From Commensalibacter melissae (lineage in GTDB: Bacteria; Pseudomonadota; Alphaproteobacteria; Acetobacterales; Acetobacteraceae): a stretch of 64,000 nt of DNA. The notes beneath the pieces were generated by a model. That model was not told where the DNA came from. It did not search any database and saw only the letters and a program-made list of their open reading frames with translations. Where the stretch lies: assembly GCF_009734185.1 (NCBI RefSeq), contig NZ_CP046393.1, positions 1,881,501 through 1,945,500 on the forward strand, read 5' to 3'. Both the position numbers and the translations under genes were made by a program. Positions 18,195-27,810 of the stretch are shown one piece after another (position 1 is the stretch's first letter; every line of letters begins with the position of its first letter).

Positions 18195-18256
18195 TATTTA
18201 ATTCAAATATATGTTAAAATAATCTTATCATAATATTTACGAACAATTATCAAATA

Positions 18257-20146
18257 ATGAAAATCACGCGGTATTTTAACAAGCTTTCAACCAAACTGCT
18301 TACCTGTACTATCGCATGGGTTGTATGTGCCATATTCTTTACGGGATATGCACTCGCCCTGCTTTGGCAGCTTGAAAATGCTGGAATTGCCATCAATTAT
18401 ACAGGCAGTTTGCGCATGCGTGTCTATTACATGATGTTACTTTCTAATCAAAACGATTATGTAAACCTGCAGCATGAACAAACGAAATTTATTACAATCC
18501 TTAATAAATTAAAAAAATACGATAATAATACCCTAATTTTTTCAAATAATAAAAAAATAAACCTGCAAATAAAATATATTGAAAAAACCTATAATAACCA
18601 GATATTGCCGCTTATAAACCAGTCCTCTGGATATCACAGATTAACTGACAAAAATTATTATCATCTCAACACATTCGTAGAAGACATTGATCTTTTAGTC
18701 AAACTGATCGAAAACCAAAATACGCAAGACATCATTTGGCTTCGATACATAATCACAACAATTATCCTGATGATACTGATAACTGCCTTTTCGAGCATAT
18801 CCCTGTTATATAAATCAGTCATCAATCCATTGAAACATCTTGAATCAAGTATTAAAGCCCTAAGTCAGGGTAATCTATCCAAACGTATTCCTGTAAATGG
18901 CAGTAGTGAATTTGATATTGTCTCCTCCGGTTTTAACCAGATGGCACATAATTTGCAGGACTTATACAATAACCTTGAACATAAAGTTTCGGATAAAACA
19001 CTTGCATTAAAGAAAAAGAATCATGAATTAATTATTCTTTATGACATGATCACCTTTTTACATACCTGCCTGACTCCCAATATGGCAACCGAGAGATTCC
19101 TTGAAAAAATTATTGATTTAAGTCAAGCGGATGCCGGATTTATCGGCTTTCTTAACGAAGAGAAAGACGCCATGAATTTTATTTGTAGCCAAGGTTTTCC
19201 AGCACAATTAAACACCATTGAACAATGTTATTTTTCTGCCAACTGTTTTTTTGATATTTCTTCCCTGCCCAAAAATTCCTATCCTATTTGCGTCAAAACT
19301 GATCAGCAGGAAAACTGTCTTATACCCTCGTGCGTTAAAAAATTATTTAGTCATTTTATCATTTTTCCTATTTGGCATAATAAAAATGAAATAGGGTTAA
19401 TGGTTCTATATTTTAAAAAAAGGGAATCTACTTTTTCTCCAGAAACCTACCACTTGATTGAAACATTGACCTGTCAACTTGGTGTATCCATTGAAAATTA
19501 CCAATTAACCGCCAAAGAAAAACAGCTTGCCATTATGGAGGAACGCAACTTAATTGCACAGGGATTGCATGATAGCATAGCACAAGCATTGTCCTTTCTT
19601 AACTTGCAAGCTCAAATGCTTGAAAAGGCAATCAATAAGAATGACCTTGACAAAGCCAAGCAAAATCTGGATTTTATTCAGCGTGGCGTGCAAGAATCCT
19701 ATGACGATGTTCGTGAACTGTTAATGAATTTTCGAACCAAGATTGGCAAGGAAGATTTTGAGACTGTTGTTAAGAAAGTCGTGAACCGTTTCAAAGCCCA
19801 GACAAAAATACCTGTAAAATTAATTAATCTGCAAAAATTTTTATTTATTACAAAACAACAGCAATTACAGATCATTTTTATTCTTCAAGAAGCTTTATCC
19901 AATATTCGTAAACATTCAAAATGCAAGCTTGCAACAATTGAATTTAGTTATAATAATTCTTTCATGATGCGTATTCATGATGATGGTGTCGGATTTGACC
20001 TTAATACCTTGCAAAAAAAACAACAGAACCATATCGGTTTATCAATTATCCAAGAGAGGGCAGAAAATATTTCCGGAAAAATAAACATTACCTCAACACC
20101 TAATCATGGTACAACCTTGGAACTGACTATTCCGATAAACTTATAG
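18257..20146 (+). CDS. narX: Nitrate/nitrite sensor histidine kinase, NarX type
   Basis: This membrane sensor kinase is expected to detect periplasmic nitrate and phosphorylate the adjacent regulator. Transmembrane segments lie at about 17-38 and 160-184, enclosing a periplasmic domain whose start carries a NarX/NarQ P-box-like stretch, NYTGSLRMRVYYMM (47-60). A HAMP linker (about 185-238) follows, then a GAF-like module with six cysteines between 310 and 359. The HisKA_3 dimerisation domain has phosphoacceptor H438 in GLHDSIAQ, and the ATPase domain has N549, DDGVGF and GLSIIQERA. It lies 18 bp upstream of narL. Confidence 0.9.
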   Translation: MKITRYFNKLSTKLLTCTIAWVVCAIFFTGYALALLWQLENAGIAINYTGSLRMRVYYMMLLSNQNDYVNLQHEQTKFITILNKLKKYDNNTLIFSNNKKINLQIKYIEKTYNNQILPLINQSSGYHRLTDKNYYHLNTFVEDIDLLVKLIENQNTQDIIWLRYIITTIILMILITAFSSISLLYKSVINPLKHLESSIKALSQGNLSKRIPVNGSSEFDIVSSGFNQMAHNLQDLYNNLEHKVSDKTLALKKKNHELIILYDMITFLHTCLTPNMATERFLEKIIDLSQADAGFIGFLNEEKDAMNFICSQGFPAQLNTIEQCYFSANCFFDISSLPKNSYPICVKTDQQENCLIPSCVKKLFSHFIIFPIWHNKNEIGLMVLYFKKRESTFSPETYHLIETLTCQLGVSIENYQLTAKEKQLAIMEERNLIAQGLHDSIAQALSFLNLQAQMLEKAINKNDLDKAKQNLDFIQRGVQESYDDVRELLMNFRTKIGKEDFETVVKKVVNRFKAQTKIPVKLINLQKFLFITKQQQLQIIFILQEALSNIRKHSKCKLATIEFSYNNSFMMRIHDDGVGFDLNTLQKKQQNHIGLSIIQERAENISGKINITSTPNHGTTLELTIPINL

Positions 20147-20164
20147 AACGGTAGTATAAAGAAA

Positions 20165-20821
20165 ATGCAAACAAAAATTAAAATTCTGCTTATTGACGAT
20201 CATTCTTTATTTCGTTCAGGATTGAAATTTCTTCTTAACAATCAGGAAAATATAGAGGTTATTGGAGAGGCGCAAAATGGATCAGAAGGTATAAAACTGG
20301 CCCAGAAACTTAACCCTGATATCATCCTCCTTGATCTGGATATGCCAAGAATGGGTGGAAAAGAAACGCTCCAAAACCTTTTAAATATTAATCCAGACCT
20401 TAATGTCCTAATTTTAACTGTTTCTGAAGATAATGATGACCTTATTCAATGTATGACACTTGGAGCAAAAGGCTATCTTTTGAAAAATATCAATACCGAT
20501 TTCCTATTGGACAGTATTCACAAAGTTTATGAAGGAAATAATATTCTCTCCCCAGCCATGATATCAACCCTTATCGATCAATTCCGACCCAATGAAAAGG
20601 AAAAGGACGAAGATCTCTATGATTCTTTAACACCAAGGGAAAAAGAAATATTGGCTTGGCTGACCAAGGGAATAAGTAATAAAGAAATTGCCCGTTTTTT
20701 GAGCGTGTCAGAAAGTACAATCAAATTACATGTTCAGAACATATTACGAAAACTTAATTTACACAGCAGGGTTCAGGCAGCAATTTATGCCCTAGAACAT
20801 GGTTTTGACAAAACACCCTAG
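20165..20821 (+). CDS. narL: Two-component response regulator, NarL type
   Basis: This is the DNA-binding partner of the upstream sensor. The receiver domain has acidic residues D11 and D12, phosphoacceptor D57 (ILLDLDMP), T85 and K107. After a linker, a LuxR/NarL helix-turn-helix covers about 155-210 (LTPREKEILAWLTKGISNKE, then VSESTIKLHVQNIL). The 218 residues align throughout with E. coli NarL from memory, including GEAQNG and GAKGYLLK. It probably controls the nar, receptor or porin promoters nearby. Its last four bases overlap convergent moeB. Confidence 0.9.
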   Translation: MQTKIKILLIDDHSLFRSGLKFLLNNQENIEVIGEAQNGSEGIKLAQKLNPDIILLDLDMPRMGGKETLQNLLNINPDLNVLILTVSEDNDDLIQCMTLGAKGYLLKNINTDFLLDSIHKVYEGNNILSPAMISTLIDQFRPNEKEKDEDLYDSLTPREKEILAWLTKGISNKEIARFLSVSESTIKLHVQNILRKLNLHSRVQAAIYALEHGFDKTP

Positions 20822-21570
20822 TTCCTCAAACAACCACACACGTTACAATGCGGATTGCGATCACATTCCAGCATATGAAAAGAAAAATTCAAAGCATTAT
20901 AATGCAGTATCCTGCCTGTAAGAGCTTGACCCATCCTGGATATTACCTTCAAAGCCTCTGAAGCCTGCATAGCTCCCATTGTATTGACCAATGGGGCGTA
21001 AACACCGGTAAATGAACAACGGTCCTGTTCTGTTTCCGCTCCATCAAATAGACAGGCGTAACATGGTGATCGATCATTATTTGAGTCAAATACACTTAAT
21101 TGCCCTTCAAACCGTATGGCCGAGGCATAAATTAAAGGTATTTTACTAGAATATGCAACCCGCCCGATCATTTGTCGGGTTTTTAAATTGTCACTACAAT
21201 CCAAAATCACATCATAATCATGAATTAATGAAGATAATTCATCCTCGGATAAACGGTAAGGCACAGTATCAACAGTAATATCCGGATTTTGTCTATGAAT
21301 GAAATCAGCCATTACATGATTTTTGAATTTACCAATATCATCAGGTGTATAGTATGTCTGTCGTTGTAAATTGGACAGTTCGATCCTGTCATTATCAACC
21401 AGCATTAAACTGCCAATACCCGCAGCAGCAAGAATAGGAATTGCTGCACAACCCAGTCCCCCACATCCTATAACCATAACACGGCTATCTAAAAACCGTT
21501 TTTGTCCATCCAAATCAATTTGCGGCAAAAGGATATGGCGACTGTATCTTACCAATTGATCTTCATGCAT
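20818..21570 (-). CDS. moeB: Molybdopterin-synthase adenylyltransferase MoeB
   Basis: MoeB activates the C-terminal glycine of MoaD with ATP so that sulfur can be loaded. The 250-residue E1-like protein shows the family opening EDQLVRYSRHILLPQIDLDGQ, the nucleotide loop GCGGLGCAA near 36, DNDRIELSNLQRQ with the arginine finger, DCSDNLKTR near 131, and two zinc-binding pairs, CYAC and CNVC. The opening favours MoeB over ThiF, and the nearby moaD supports that, but a dual role in thiamine synthesis is possible. It completes the cofactor pathway in this window. Confidence 0.88.
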   Translation of the reverse strand: MHEDQLVRYSRHILLPQIDLDGQKRFLDSRVMVIGCGGLGCAAIPILAAAGIGSLMLVDNDRIELSNLQRQTYYTPDDIGKFKNHVMADFIHRQNPDITVDTVPYRLSEDELSSLIHDYDVILDCSDNLKTRQMIGRVAYSSKIPLIYASAIRFEGQLSVFDSNNDRSPCYACLFDGAETEQDRCSFTGVYAPLVNTMGAMQASEALKVISRMGQALTGRILHYNALNFSFHMLECDRNPHCNVCGCLRN

Positions 21571-21776
21571 TATTTGAAATAACCCAAATAAATAACCATA
21601 TAATGATAAGCGTCATAAAGAATACTAGCCATAAGACTAGTAACAAAATATTCACAAAGATTAATATAACCTTATTCTTAATATAAATAATACTATACAT
21701 GTGGATAATATAAATTCTTTTCTTAAAAGAATAATATAATTAAATAAAACAATAATATTAGTATGAATGATAAACT
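21571..21776. promoter_or_regulatory. moeB / porin divergent intergenic region
   Basis: This 206-bp, very AT-rich gap separates divergent moeB and the porin gene. It contains one TAGCCAT heptamer (21626-21632), identical to one in the narK control region. A perfect DnaA-type box in reverse (TGTGGATAA, 21700-21708) and a one-mismatch box (21648-21656) are also present. A hairpin ATTCTTTT/AAAAGAAT lies at 21714-21732. Which of these act as promoters or operators is unknown. Confidence 0.4.
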
Positions 21777-23477
21777 ATGAATAAATCAACTATTCTGGCT
21801 AGTTTAAAAGTAGTTAATCATATTTGTTTCTCATTACTACTTTTAACTTCAATACATACTTACGCTAAAGATCAAACAAAACAAACATTACTTCCAACAG
21901 ATTCAAAAATTCAAAATAAAACCGATTCTACATTTACTGATTACTCAAATCTTAATAACCGTTGTACAAAAATTGTCACAGCGGCTGGTAAATATGGAAA
22001 TACACGACATCCGGATTGGGGTGTCTTCAACAAACACAGCGGTTTTGGACCCGTTGGTAATTATTCTTGGTATGCTTTCGGACAATACGCCCCATACGCA
22101 CAAGCAAGATGGGCAGAAGACTGGAGCGGATTATGCAATGATCCCCATAAAAATGATGACTGGTTTAACCGACTCAAATATATTCCTCTGAATGATTCTG
22201 GGGATATCTGGCTGAGTTTAAACGGCAATGAGCGGTTTCGTCATGTTTTCGACAGCAAACCATATATGGGATTTGGAGCCAAAACAAATTCCAACCGTTT
22301 ATTGATTCGTAGCGTTTATGGTGCTGATTTGCATATTGGTTCCCACGTAAGAGCTTATGCCGAACTCATTAATGGTGTTGCTGGTGGCAGCAACACTTTT
22401 GGCTATCAAACAGGTTTTCAACGTAAACGACTTGATATGCAGCAAGGTTTTTTAGAAATAAAGGGGAACCTGCTTGGTGCAAAAATGGGAGCAATGGGAG
22501 GACGTCAATATTTTGTTGATGCCCCACTCTCCATGACTTCCGCACGGGAACTGACTAATATTCGTTACAGTTGGGATGGATTCCGAGGCTATGCATTCTG
22601 GAAAAATTTCAGAGTCGACATTTTTGACTTCTGGCAAACTGACTTTTCCAAAGATCATGTTTTTGGTGCAGGACCCAGTTATAATGCTCGCATGTTTGGT
22701 GGTTTGGCCAGTTATGCTCTTCCCAGCTTTAAAGTGCAGAATGTGAATAGCCAATTATATCTTGATGCCTTTTATATTGGTTACCTTTATAACGGTAATG
22801 CTGCAGGTCTTCCCACACCAACACCCGGGAAAAACCGTCAAGGCTCTACAAGACGTGATAATATCGGTGGAAGGTTGAACGGAAATATTGGCAATTTCAC
22901 CATTGATGTTACAGGTATATATCAGGGTGGTGAATTCCGTCCCGCAAATTCTGGTAGTAAAACACGTCCAGTCAGAGCCTATGCATTTGATGCGATTTTT
23001 GCTTATAACTTTAAAAACGTGCCGGGAAATTTGTCATTGGGCCTGCAAAGCGACTATTTTTCTGGTGGTAACTATCACAAAGATCACGGCGCGGTCAGAA
23101 ATTTTGCTGTTCCCTATTTTACAACAGCAAACTATCAGGATATGACGCTATATCTGGCAACTTCCAATACAGTCAGTACAGGTCCTTTAATCACTTACAA
23201 TCCAACCAAAAAAGCACTTGTCAAATTGCACGCACCTGTAATTTGGAGAGCCAATACCAATGATACGATTTACGGTGTCGGATTCAACTACCCTTTGCGT
23301 GACAATTATTCTGGTGGATTTGTTGGTGCAATTCCCCAGTTTACTCTTGCTTATGCAATTGCTCCCCATCTTGTTTTAACTGGAGACTTTGGCGGTGTTC
23401 TAGCCTCACAATCCATTAAAAAAGCTGGTGGCAATGATAGCGCTTTCCTTATGGAAACACTCGACTTCAGGTTTTAA
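21777..23477 (+). CDS. Outer-membrane porin, alginate-export (AlgE-like) family
   Basis: The 566-residue protein has a signal peptide ending near residue 30 (HTYA), then a linker and a barrel domain rich in alternating aromatic strands, ending in LDFRF, the terminal phenylalanine typical of outer-membrane barrels. WLSLNGNERFRHVFDS, RSVYGADLHIGSHVRAYAEL and the later WDGFRGYAFW segment resemble the alginate-export porin family, which is widespread in bacteria that make no alginate. Position beside narXL-moeB suggests passage of an anion such as nitrate, but this is inference from context. A strong terminator follows. Confidence 0.75.
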   Translation: MNKSTILASLKVVNHICFSLLLLTSIHTYAKDQTKQTLLPTDSKIQNKTDSTFTDYSNLNNRCTKIVTAAGKYGNTRHPDWGVFNKHSGFGPVGNYSWYAFGQYAPYAQARWAEDWSGLCNDPHKNDDWFNRLKYIPLNDSGDIWLSLNGNERFRHVFDSKPYMGFGAKTNSNRLLIRSVYGADLHIGSHVRAYAELINGVAGGSNTFGYQTGFQRKRLDMQQGFLEIKGNLLGAKMGAMGGRQYFVDAPLSMTSARELTNIRYSWDGFRGYAFWKNFRVDIFDFWQTDFSKDHVFGAGPSYNARMFGGLASYALPSFKVQNVNSQLYLDAFYIGYLYNGNAAGLPTPTPGKNRQGSTRRDNIGGRLNGNIGNFTIDVTGIYQGGEFRPANSGSKTRPVRAYAFDAIFAYNFKNVPGNLSLGLQSDYFSGGNYHKDHGAVRNFAVPYFTTANYQDMTLYLATSNTVSTGPLITYNPTKKALVKLHAPVIWRANTNDTIYGVGFNYPLRDNYSGGFVGAIPQFTLAYAIAPHLVLTGDFGGVLASQSIKKAGGNDSAFLMETLDFRF

Positions 23478-23509
23478 CCTTTTTCATTCTATACTTTACT
23501 TATTATTTT

Positions 23510-23542
23510 GTCGCTTATTTTTAATAATAAGCGACTTTTTTT
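23510..23542 (+). terminator. Rho-independent terminator after the porin gene
   Basis: A perfect 10-bp stem (GTCGCTTATT with AATAAGCGAC), six-base loop and seven T residues form a textbook intrinsic terminator for the plus strand. It marks the right end of the nitrate-related block and insulates convergent parB. Confidence 0.93.
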
Positions 23543-23574
23543 ATATATGGGTCTATGAAGTATCAATATTTCAT

Positions 23575-24477
23575 TTAATTTTTTAACAACGTTAAAATCT
23601 CATCAAACTGTTCAAGGGATTTATAAAATATTTTTAAGGACCCACCTTTACCATCAAATTGAATTTTGACATTAAACCCTAATCTGCCACGCAAATCTTT
23701 TTCAAGTGACTCTATCTCAGGATCGATTGGCTTTTTTTTCAAGTGTAAATTTTTATTAACCGCTTTGGCATTTTTAACTAGGGCTTCTGTTTGTCTTACC
23801 GTTAAATCATCTTGAATAATTTCTTTTGCCGCTGATACAGGATCGGGATGCATAAGCAAGGCTCTTGCATGTCCTGGGGTTAATATCCCGTTTTTCAAAT
23901 AATTTATAATTTCATCCGGCAATTGCAATAGGCGGATTATATTCGCAATATGTGAACGTGATTTACCCAATGCAGAAGATAACTCATCCTGAGTAAGGTT
24001 GAACTCATTTAATAATCTTGAAAAACCTTCAGCCTCTTCGATAATATTTAAATCCGTACGCTGTAAATTTTCCACTAATGCGACAGCCATTGCATCTTTG
24101 TCAGTAAAAGAGCAGATCCTAACCGGCACCTCATCAATCATGGCCAGTTGGGCAGCACGCCAGCGACGTTCCCCAGCAACAATTTGGTATTGACCCTTTT
24201 GGGTATCTTTTTCCTTAACCAGCAGAGGTTGTAAAATACCATGTTGCCTGATTGAGTCCGCCAGCTCTTGTAAAGCTTCAGGCTGCATAATTTGTCGAGG
24301 TTGAAAAGGACCAGGCTCAATTATGTCAATAGGTAAAATCTGCATTTTCAAATCTGAAATCCCAAGATCGGATCCGATATCTTTCTGATTATCCTCATCT
24401 TTAACCGACTCCCCCAATAAAGCGGCAAGTCCTCTTCCCAAACGAATTTTACCCTGATCCCTTTTCTTACCCTTCAT
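23575..24477 (-). CDS. parB: Chromosome partitioning protein ParB
   Basis: ParB is a CTPase clamp that loads at parS and spreads to form the segregation complex with ParA. The 300-residue protein has the basic LGRGLAALLGE leader, the ParB/Srx core with LADSIRQHGILQPLLV and the CTP-binding GERRWRAAQLA motif. The central helix-turn-helix is TQDELSSALGKSRSHIANIIRLL, and a C-terminal dimerisation helix follows. ATG 24477 has TAGGA upstream and leaves 16 bp after parA. Two matching parS sites lie 1.4 and 3.7 kb upstream in the same operon. Confidence 0.95.
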   Translation of the reverse strand: MKGKKRDQGKIRLGRGLAALLGESVKDEDNQKDIGSDLGISDLKMQILPIDIIEPGPFQPRQIMQPEALQELADSIRQHGILQPLLVKEKDTQKGQYQIVAGERRWRAAQLAMIDEVPVRICSFTDKDAMAVALVENLQRTDLNIIEEAEGFSRLLNEFNLTQDELSSALGKSRSHIANIIRLLQLPDEIINYLKNGILTPGHARALLMHPDPVSAAKEIIQDDLTVRQTEALVKNAKAVNKNLHLKKKPIDPEIESLEKDLRGRLGFNVKIQFDGKGGSLKIFYKSLEQFDEILTLLKN

Positions 24478-24493
24478 ATTTCCTACCCTCAAA

Positions 24494-25282
24494 TTAAGCA
24501 AATCGACGATTCAATTCCTTAGCCAAGTTTATATAGGCTTGCGCTCCAGTTGATTTAGGATCATACACCATTATTGGCTTTCCATAACTTTGTGCCTCTG
24601 AAATACGGATATTGCGTGGAATAACTGTTTTACAGACCTTATCCCCAAAAAAATTCCTGGTATCTTCAGCGACAAGCTCTGAAAGTCTGTTGCGTTTGTC
24701 ATACATCGTTAAAACAATTGCCTTTATATCCAGATCAGGATTTACCTTTTTCTGCAAATATGTAACCGTTTTAACCAGATGACTTATTCCTTCAAGTGCC
24801 AGAAATTCACATTGCAACGGAACAATAACACCAGTAGCAGCCGCCAAGGCATTTACCGTTAACAGTCCTAGGCTTGGAGGACAGTCAATCAAAATATAAT
24901 CATATATACCTATAAATTGCTTAATTGCCTCCTTGAGCCGAAATTCACGTTTTTCAATATCAATCAACTCAAGCTCTGCAGCCGCAAGGTTGCCATCAGC
25001 TGTAATCAACGATAATCCTGGAATCATGGACTCCTTGATCATTCCATCAACCACTTTGCCATTAATTAATAAATGATAGGTTCCTTTATCACGATCTCCA
25101 TATTCAATTCCCAATGCAGTTGAACTATTTCCTTGAGAATCAAGATCAATTAATAGAACCTTCTTTTTCCCAGCGAATGCTGTGGCAAGATTAATTGCTG
25201 TCGTTGTTTTACCCACCCCACCTTTTTGGTTTGCAATTGCCAAAATATAAGTATTTTTTGATTTTGTCTTTTTAAGCGCCAT
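24494..25282 (-). CDS. parA: Chromosome partitioning ATPase ParA
   Basis: ParA is a deviant Walker-type ATPase that binds DNA non-specifically and moves ParB-parS complexes. The 262 residues include the deviant Walker [15 protein letters not shown] near residue 22, [15 protein letters not shown], and the Walker B stretch [22 protein letters not shown] use ATG 25282, one base after the rsmG stop; in-frame starts farther up would lie inside rsmG. The gene order mnmG-rsmG-parA-parB is the usual alphaproteobacterial arrangement. Confidence 0.95.
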   Translation of the reverse strand: MALKKTKSKNTYILAIANQKGGVGKTTTAINLATAFAGKKKVLLIDLDSQGNSSTALGIEYGDRDKGTYHLLINGKVVDGMIKESMIPGLSLITADGNLAAAELELIDIEKREFRLKEAIKQFIGIYDYILIDCPPSLGLLTVNALAAATGVIVPLQCEFLALEGISHLVKTVTYLQKKVNPDLDIKAIVLTMYDKRNRLSELVAEDTRNFFGDKVCKTVIPRNIRISEAQSYGKPIMVYDPKSTGAQAYINLAKELNRRFA

Positions 25283-25283
25283 T

Positions 25284-25904
25284 TTATTCAACACGTTCAA
25301 ATTGATTAATCTTAACTATTACCCCATCGGCATTCGTTTGACTGGAAAAGGTTTTATAATTTATTTTCCAATTCTTTTGTGCCTCTTCAATTTCCAGATT
25401 AACAGACCGGCCTTTCAAAAATAAACAATAACCATTTTTATTTAAAATATTTTTTGAAAATTCCAAAAGCTGAGTCAATGAAGTCAATGCCCTTGCTGTC
25501 ACAACATCTGCACTGATAGTATTCACATTTTCAATCCTCTGGCAAAGCACAGTTGCTTGTGTTTGGGTCTGTCGCAGAACTTCCCTTAAAAAAATTGTCT
25601 TTCTCTTATCGGATTCAATCAATATTACAGGAATTTCTGTTGACAATGCCAGGATCAGGCCGGGAAATCCTCCACCTGATCCAAGATCAGCAATAGATTT
25701 TACAGATGAATCAAGATACCGAATCAATTGAAAGCTATCATGCACATGACGTTTCCAGACCTGATCCATACCCTGTTGCGATACCAAATTTATTTTTTTG
25801 TTCCATTGCTGAAGCAAAGAGATATAAATTTCCATTTTCTCTATTGTTTCACGTGAAACACTCTTCAAAAACGGATAATTTTTCATATAACCGTCAAGAT
25901 TCAC
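25284..25904 (-). CDS. rsmG: 16S rRNA (guanine-527-N7)-methyltransferase RsmG
   Basis: RsmG (GidB) methylates G527 of 16S rRNA using SAM. The 206-residue protein has the SAM-binding [12 protein letters not shown] near residue 69, the RKTIFLREV helix, and the [13 protein letters not shown] segment. I use a GTG start at 25904 because AAGGA lies about nine bases upstream and it overlaps the mnmG stop by 11 bases. An ATG at 25886 would shorten the protein by six residues. A complete parS site is embedded in the codons for VSRET near the N-terminus. Confidence 0.92.
   Translation of the reverse strand: MNLDGYMKNYPFLKSVSRETIEKMEIYISLLQQWNKKINLVSQQGMDQVWKRHVHDSFQLIRYLDSSVKSIADLGSGGGFPGLILALSTEIPVILIESDKRKTIFLREVLRQTQTQATVLCQRIENVNTISADVVTARALTSLTQLLEFSKNILNKNGYCLFLKGRSVNLEIEEAQKNWKINYKTFSSQTNADGVIVKINQFERVE
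25845..25860. promoter_or_regulatory. parS centromere site (in rsmG)
   Basis: The 16-base perfect palindrome TGTTTCACGTGAAACA matches the canonical chromosomal parS sequence bound by ParB. It lies inside rsmG, about 1.4 kb from parB. A second identical copy lies in mnmE. Confidence 0.95.
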
Positions 25905-27789
25905 AACAATTATCCTTTTCCCCTTTTTGCGGGGTTCGGATATATGCCAATATGGCCATCAATGCAGAGGGTGTTACCCCCGGTATCCTTTGGGCAGCAC
26001 CAAAAGAAACAGGGCGAACCGCTTCTAGACGTTCCTGCATTTCACGACTTAATCCGCCAATTTTCCTATAATCAAGATCCAATGGCAAATTGATTCTGGA
26101 CTCCTGGTCAAGCTGCCTGATTTCCCTGGCCTGTTTAACAAGGTAACCTTCATAACGGGCCTCGGTACGAATATATTGTTGAACTCTTGATGTTAATTGA
26201 TGAAACCAAGGAGCGACTTTCTCAATTACCTCCTCAGAAGGGCATAATGATAAAATTTCAAATAATGACCGCCAGCGTCCATCGGACGAAATCTGCATTC
26301 CATAACCATTCAGGGTTTTAGGCAGGTATTTCTCTCCCTTCGCTCTCTGAACAGAATTTTTGATATGATCTATATCCTGAAGATATAAAGCCAATCGTTC
26401 AGCCCCCAAACACCCCAACTGTTCAGCCAAAGGGGTTAACCGTATATCTGCATTATCTGCCCGTAAAGTCAAGCGATATTCTGCCCGTGAGGTAAACATA
26501 CGATAAGGTTCGGTCACCCCTTGCGTTGTCAGGTCATCTATCATGACACCAATATAACCCTGGCTACGATCAATTGTAATTTTTTCTGATCCAGAAGCAT
26601 GATTTGCGGCATTAATTCCAGCCAACAAACCCTGAGCTGCGGCTTCCTCATACCCTGTTGTACCATTGATTTGTCCGGCAAGAAACAATCCGGAAAAATT
26701 TGGCAATTCCAGGGTCGGATTCAAGGATCTCGGATCAATATAATCATATTCCACGGCATAACCTGGCCTGACAATCACGGCATTTTCCAGACCTGGAATT
26801 GAATGAACCATTCGTTCCTGAACATCTTCTGCAAGACTGGTTGATATTCCATTCGGATAAACCAAATCCCCACCTTCATGTCCAGGCAATGCTTCAGGCT
26901 CAATAAAAATCTGATGACGCTCCCGATCAGCAAAACGGACAATTTTATCCTCGATTGACGGACAGTAACGAGGTCCTTTTCCAGTAATTGCACCCCCATA
27001 GACTGCAGAAGTATGAATATTATCCCTTATTATCCGATGCGTTTCAGGAGTGGTCGCAGTTATCCGGCAGGAAACAAATTCATTAAAAGCGTTATCAGTC
27101 AATCGGCTAAAAAACTCGGGAGATTCATCCCCCTTATCTTCTGTCAACCGCTCCATATCGATACTTGATCGCAACAGCCTTGGAGGGGTTCCTGTTTTTA
27201 AGCGACCCATACGCAGTCCCATCGCCTCCAATCGGTTTCCCAATATTGTGGCAGGTTTATCTCCAACTCTTCCAGCTGGCTGACTTTTATTGCCAACATG
27301 GATAACTCCACGCAAAAAAGTTCCCGTCGTTAAGACAACCGCTCCTGACAGAAATTCACGACCATCCTCGCAAATAACACCACATATTTTATTGCCAATA
27401 TCGACATTGAGATCAGCAACCGCACCCTCCACAATAGTCAGATTACTTAATTCTTTTAAAAATTGTTGAACCGCATTACGATATAACATCCGATCAGCCT
27501 GAGCCCTAGGTCCATGTACTGCTGGACCTTTGGAACGATTAAGCAGCTTGAAATGAATACCCGCCCGATCCGCTGCTTTTGACATGATACCATCAAAAGC
27601 ATCAATCTCCCGAACAAGATGTCCCTTGCCTATTCCACCAATTGCCGGATTACATGACATGATCCCAATCGTGTTAAGAGAATGGGTCAGCAATAAAGTT
27701 CTTGCCCCCATCCGGGCAGAAACTGCAGCCGCTTCACTTCCAGCATGTCCTCCACCAACGACAATTACATCGTATTTTACATTTATCAT
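25894..27789 (-). CDS. mnmG: tRNA uridine-34 5-carboxymethylaminomethyl synthesis enzyme MnmG
   Basis: MnmG (GidA) is an FAD protein that, with MnmE, modifies the wobble uridine of several tRNAs. The 631-residue protein begins with the FAD-binding [19 protein letters not shown], then shows [20 protein letters not shown] and [13 protein letters not shown], the RGVIHVGN region, and the C-terminal helical domain that contacts MnmE. Length and motifs are complete. Its partner mnmE lies 21 bp upstream on the same strand, consistent with co-expression. Confidence 0.96.
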   Translation of the reverse strand: MINVKYDVIVVGGGHAGSEAAAVSARMGARTLLLTHSLNTIGIMSCNPAIGGIGKGHLVREIDAFDGIMSKAADRAGIHFKLLNRSKGPAVHGPRAQADRMLYRNAVQQFLKELSNLTIVEGAVADLNVDIGNKICGVICEDGREFLSGAVVLTTGTFLRGVIHVGNKSQPAGRVGDKPATILGNRLEAMGLRMGRLKTGTPPRLLRSSIDMERLTEDKGDESPEFFSRLTDNAFNEFVSCRITATTPETHRIIRDNIHTSAVYGGAITGKGPRYCPSIEDKIVRFADRERHQIFIEPEALPGHEGGDLVYPNGISTSLAEDVQERMVHSIPGLENAVIVRPGYAVEYDYIDPRSLNPTLELPNFSGLFLAGQINGTTGYEEAAAQGLLAGINAANHASGSEKITIDRSQGYIGVMIDDLTTQGVTEPYRMFTSRAEYRLTLRADNADIRLTPLAEQLGCLGAERLALYLQDIDHIKNSVQRAKGEKYLPKTLNGYGMQISSDGRWRSLFEILSLCPSEEVIEKVAPWFHQLTSRVQQYIRTEARYEGYLVKQAREIRQLDQESRINLPLDLDYRKIGGLSREMQERLEAVRPVSFGAAQRIPGVTPSALMAILAYIRTPQKGEKDNCCES

Positions 27790-27810
27790 TAATCTTTTCT
27801 CAACTCGACC

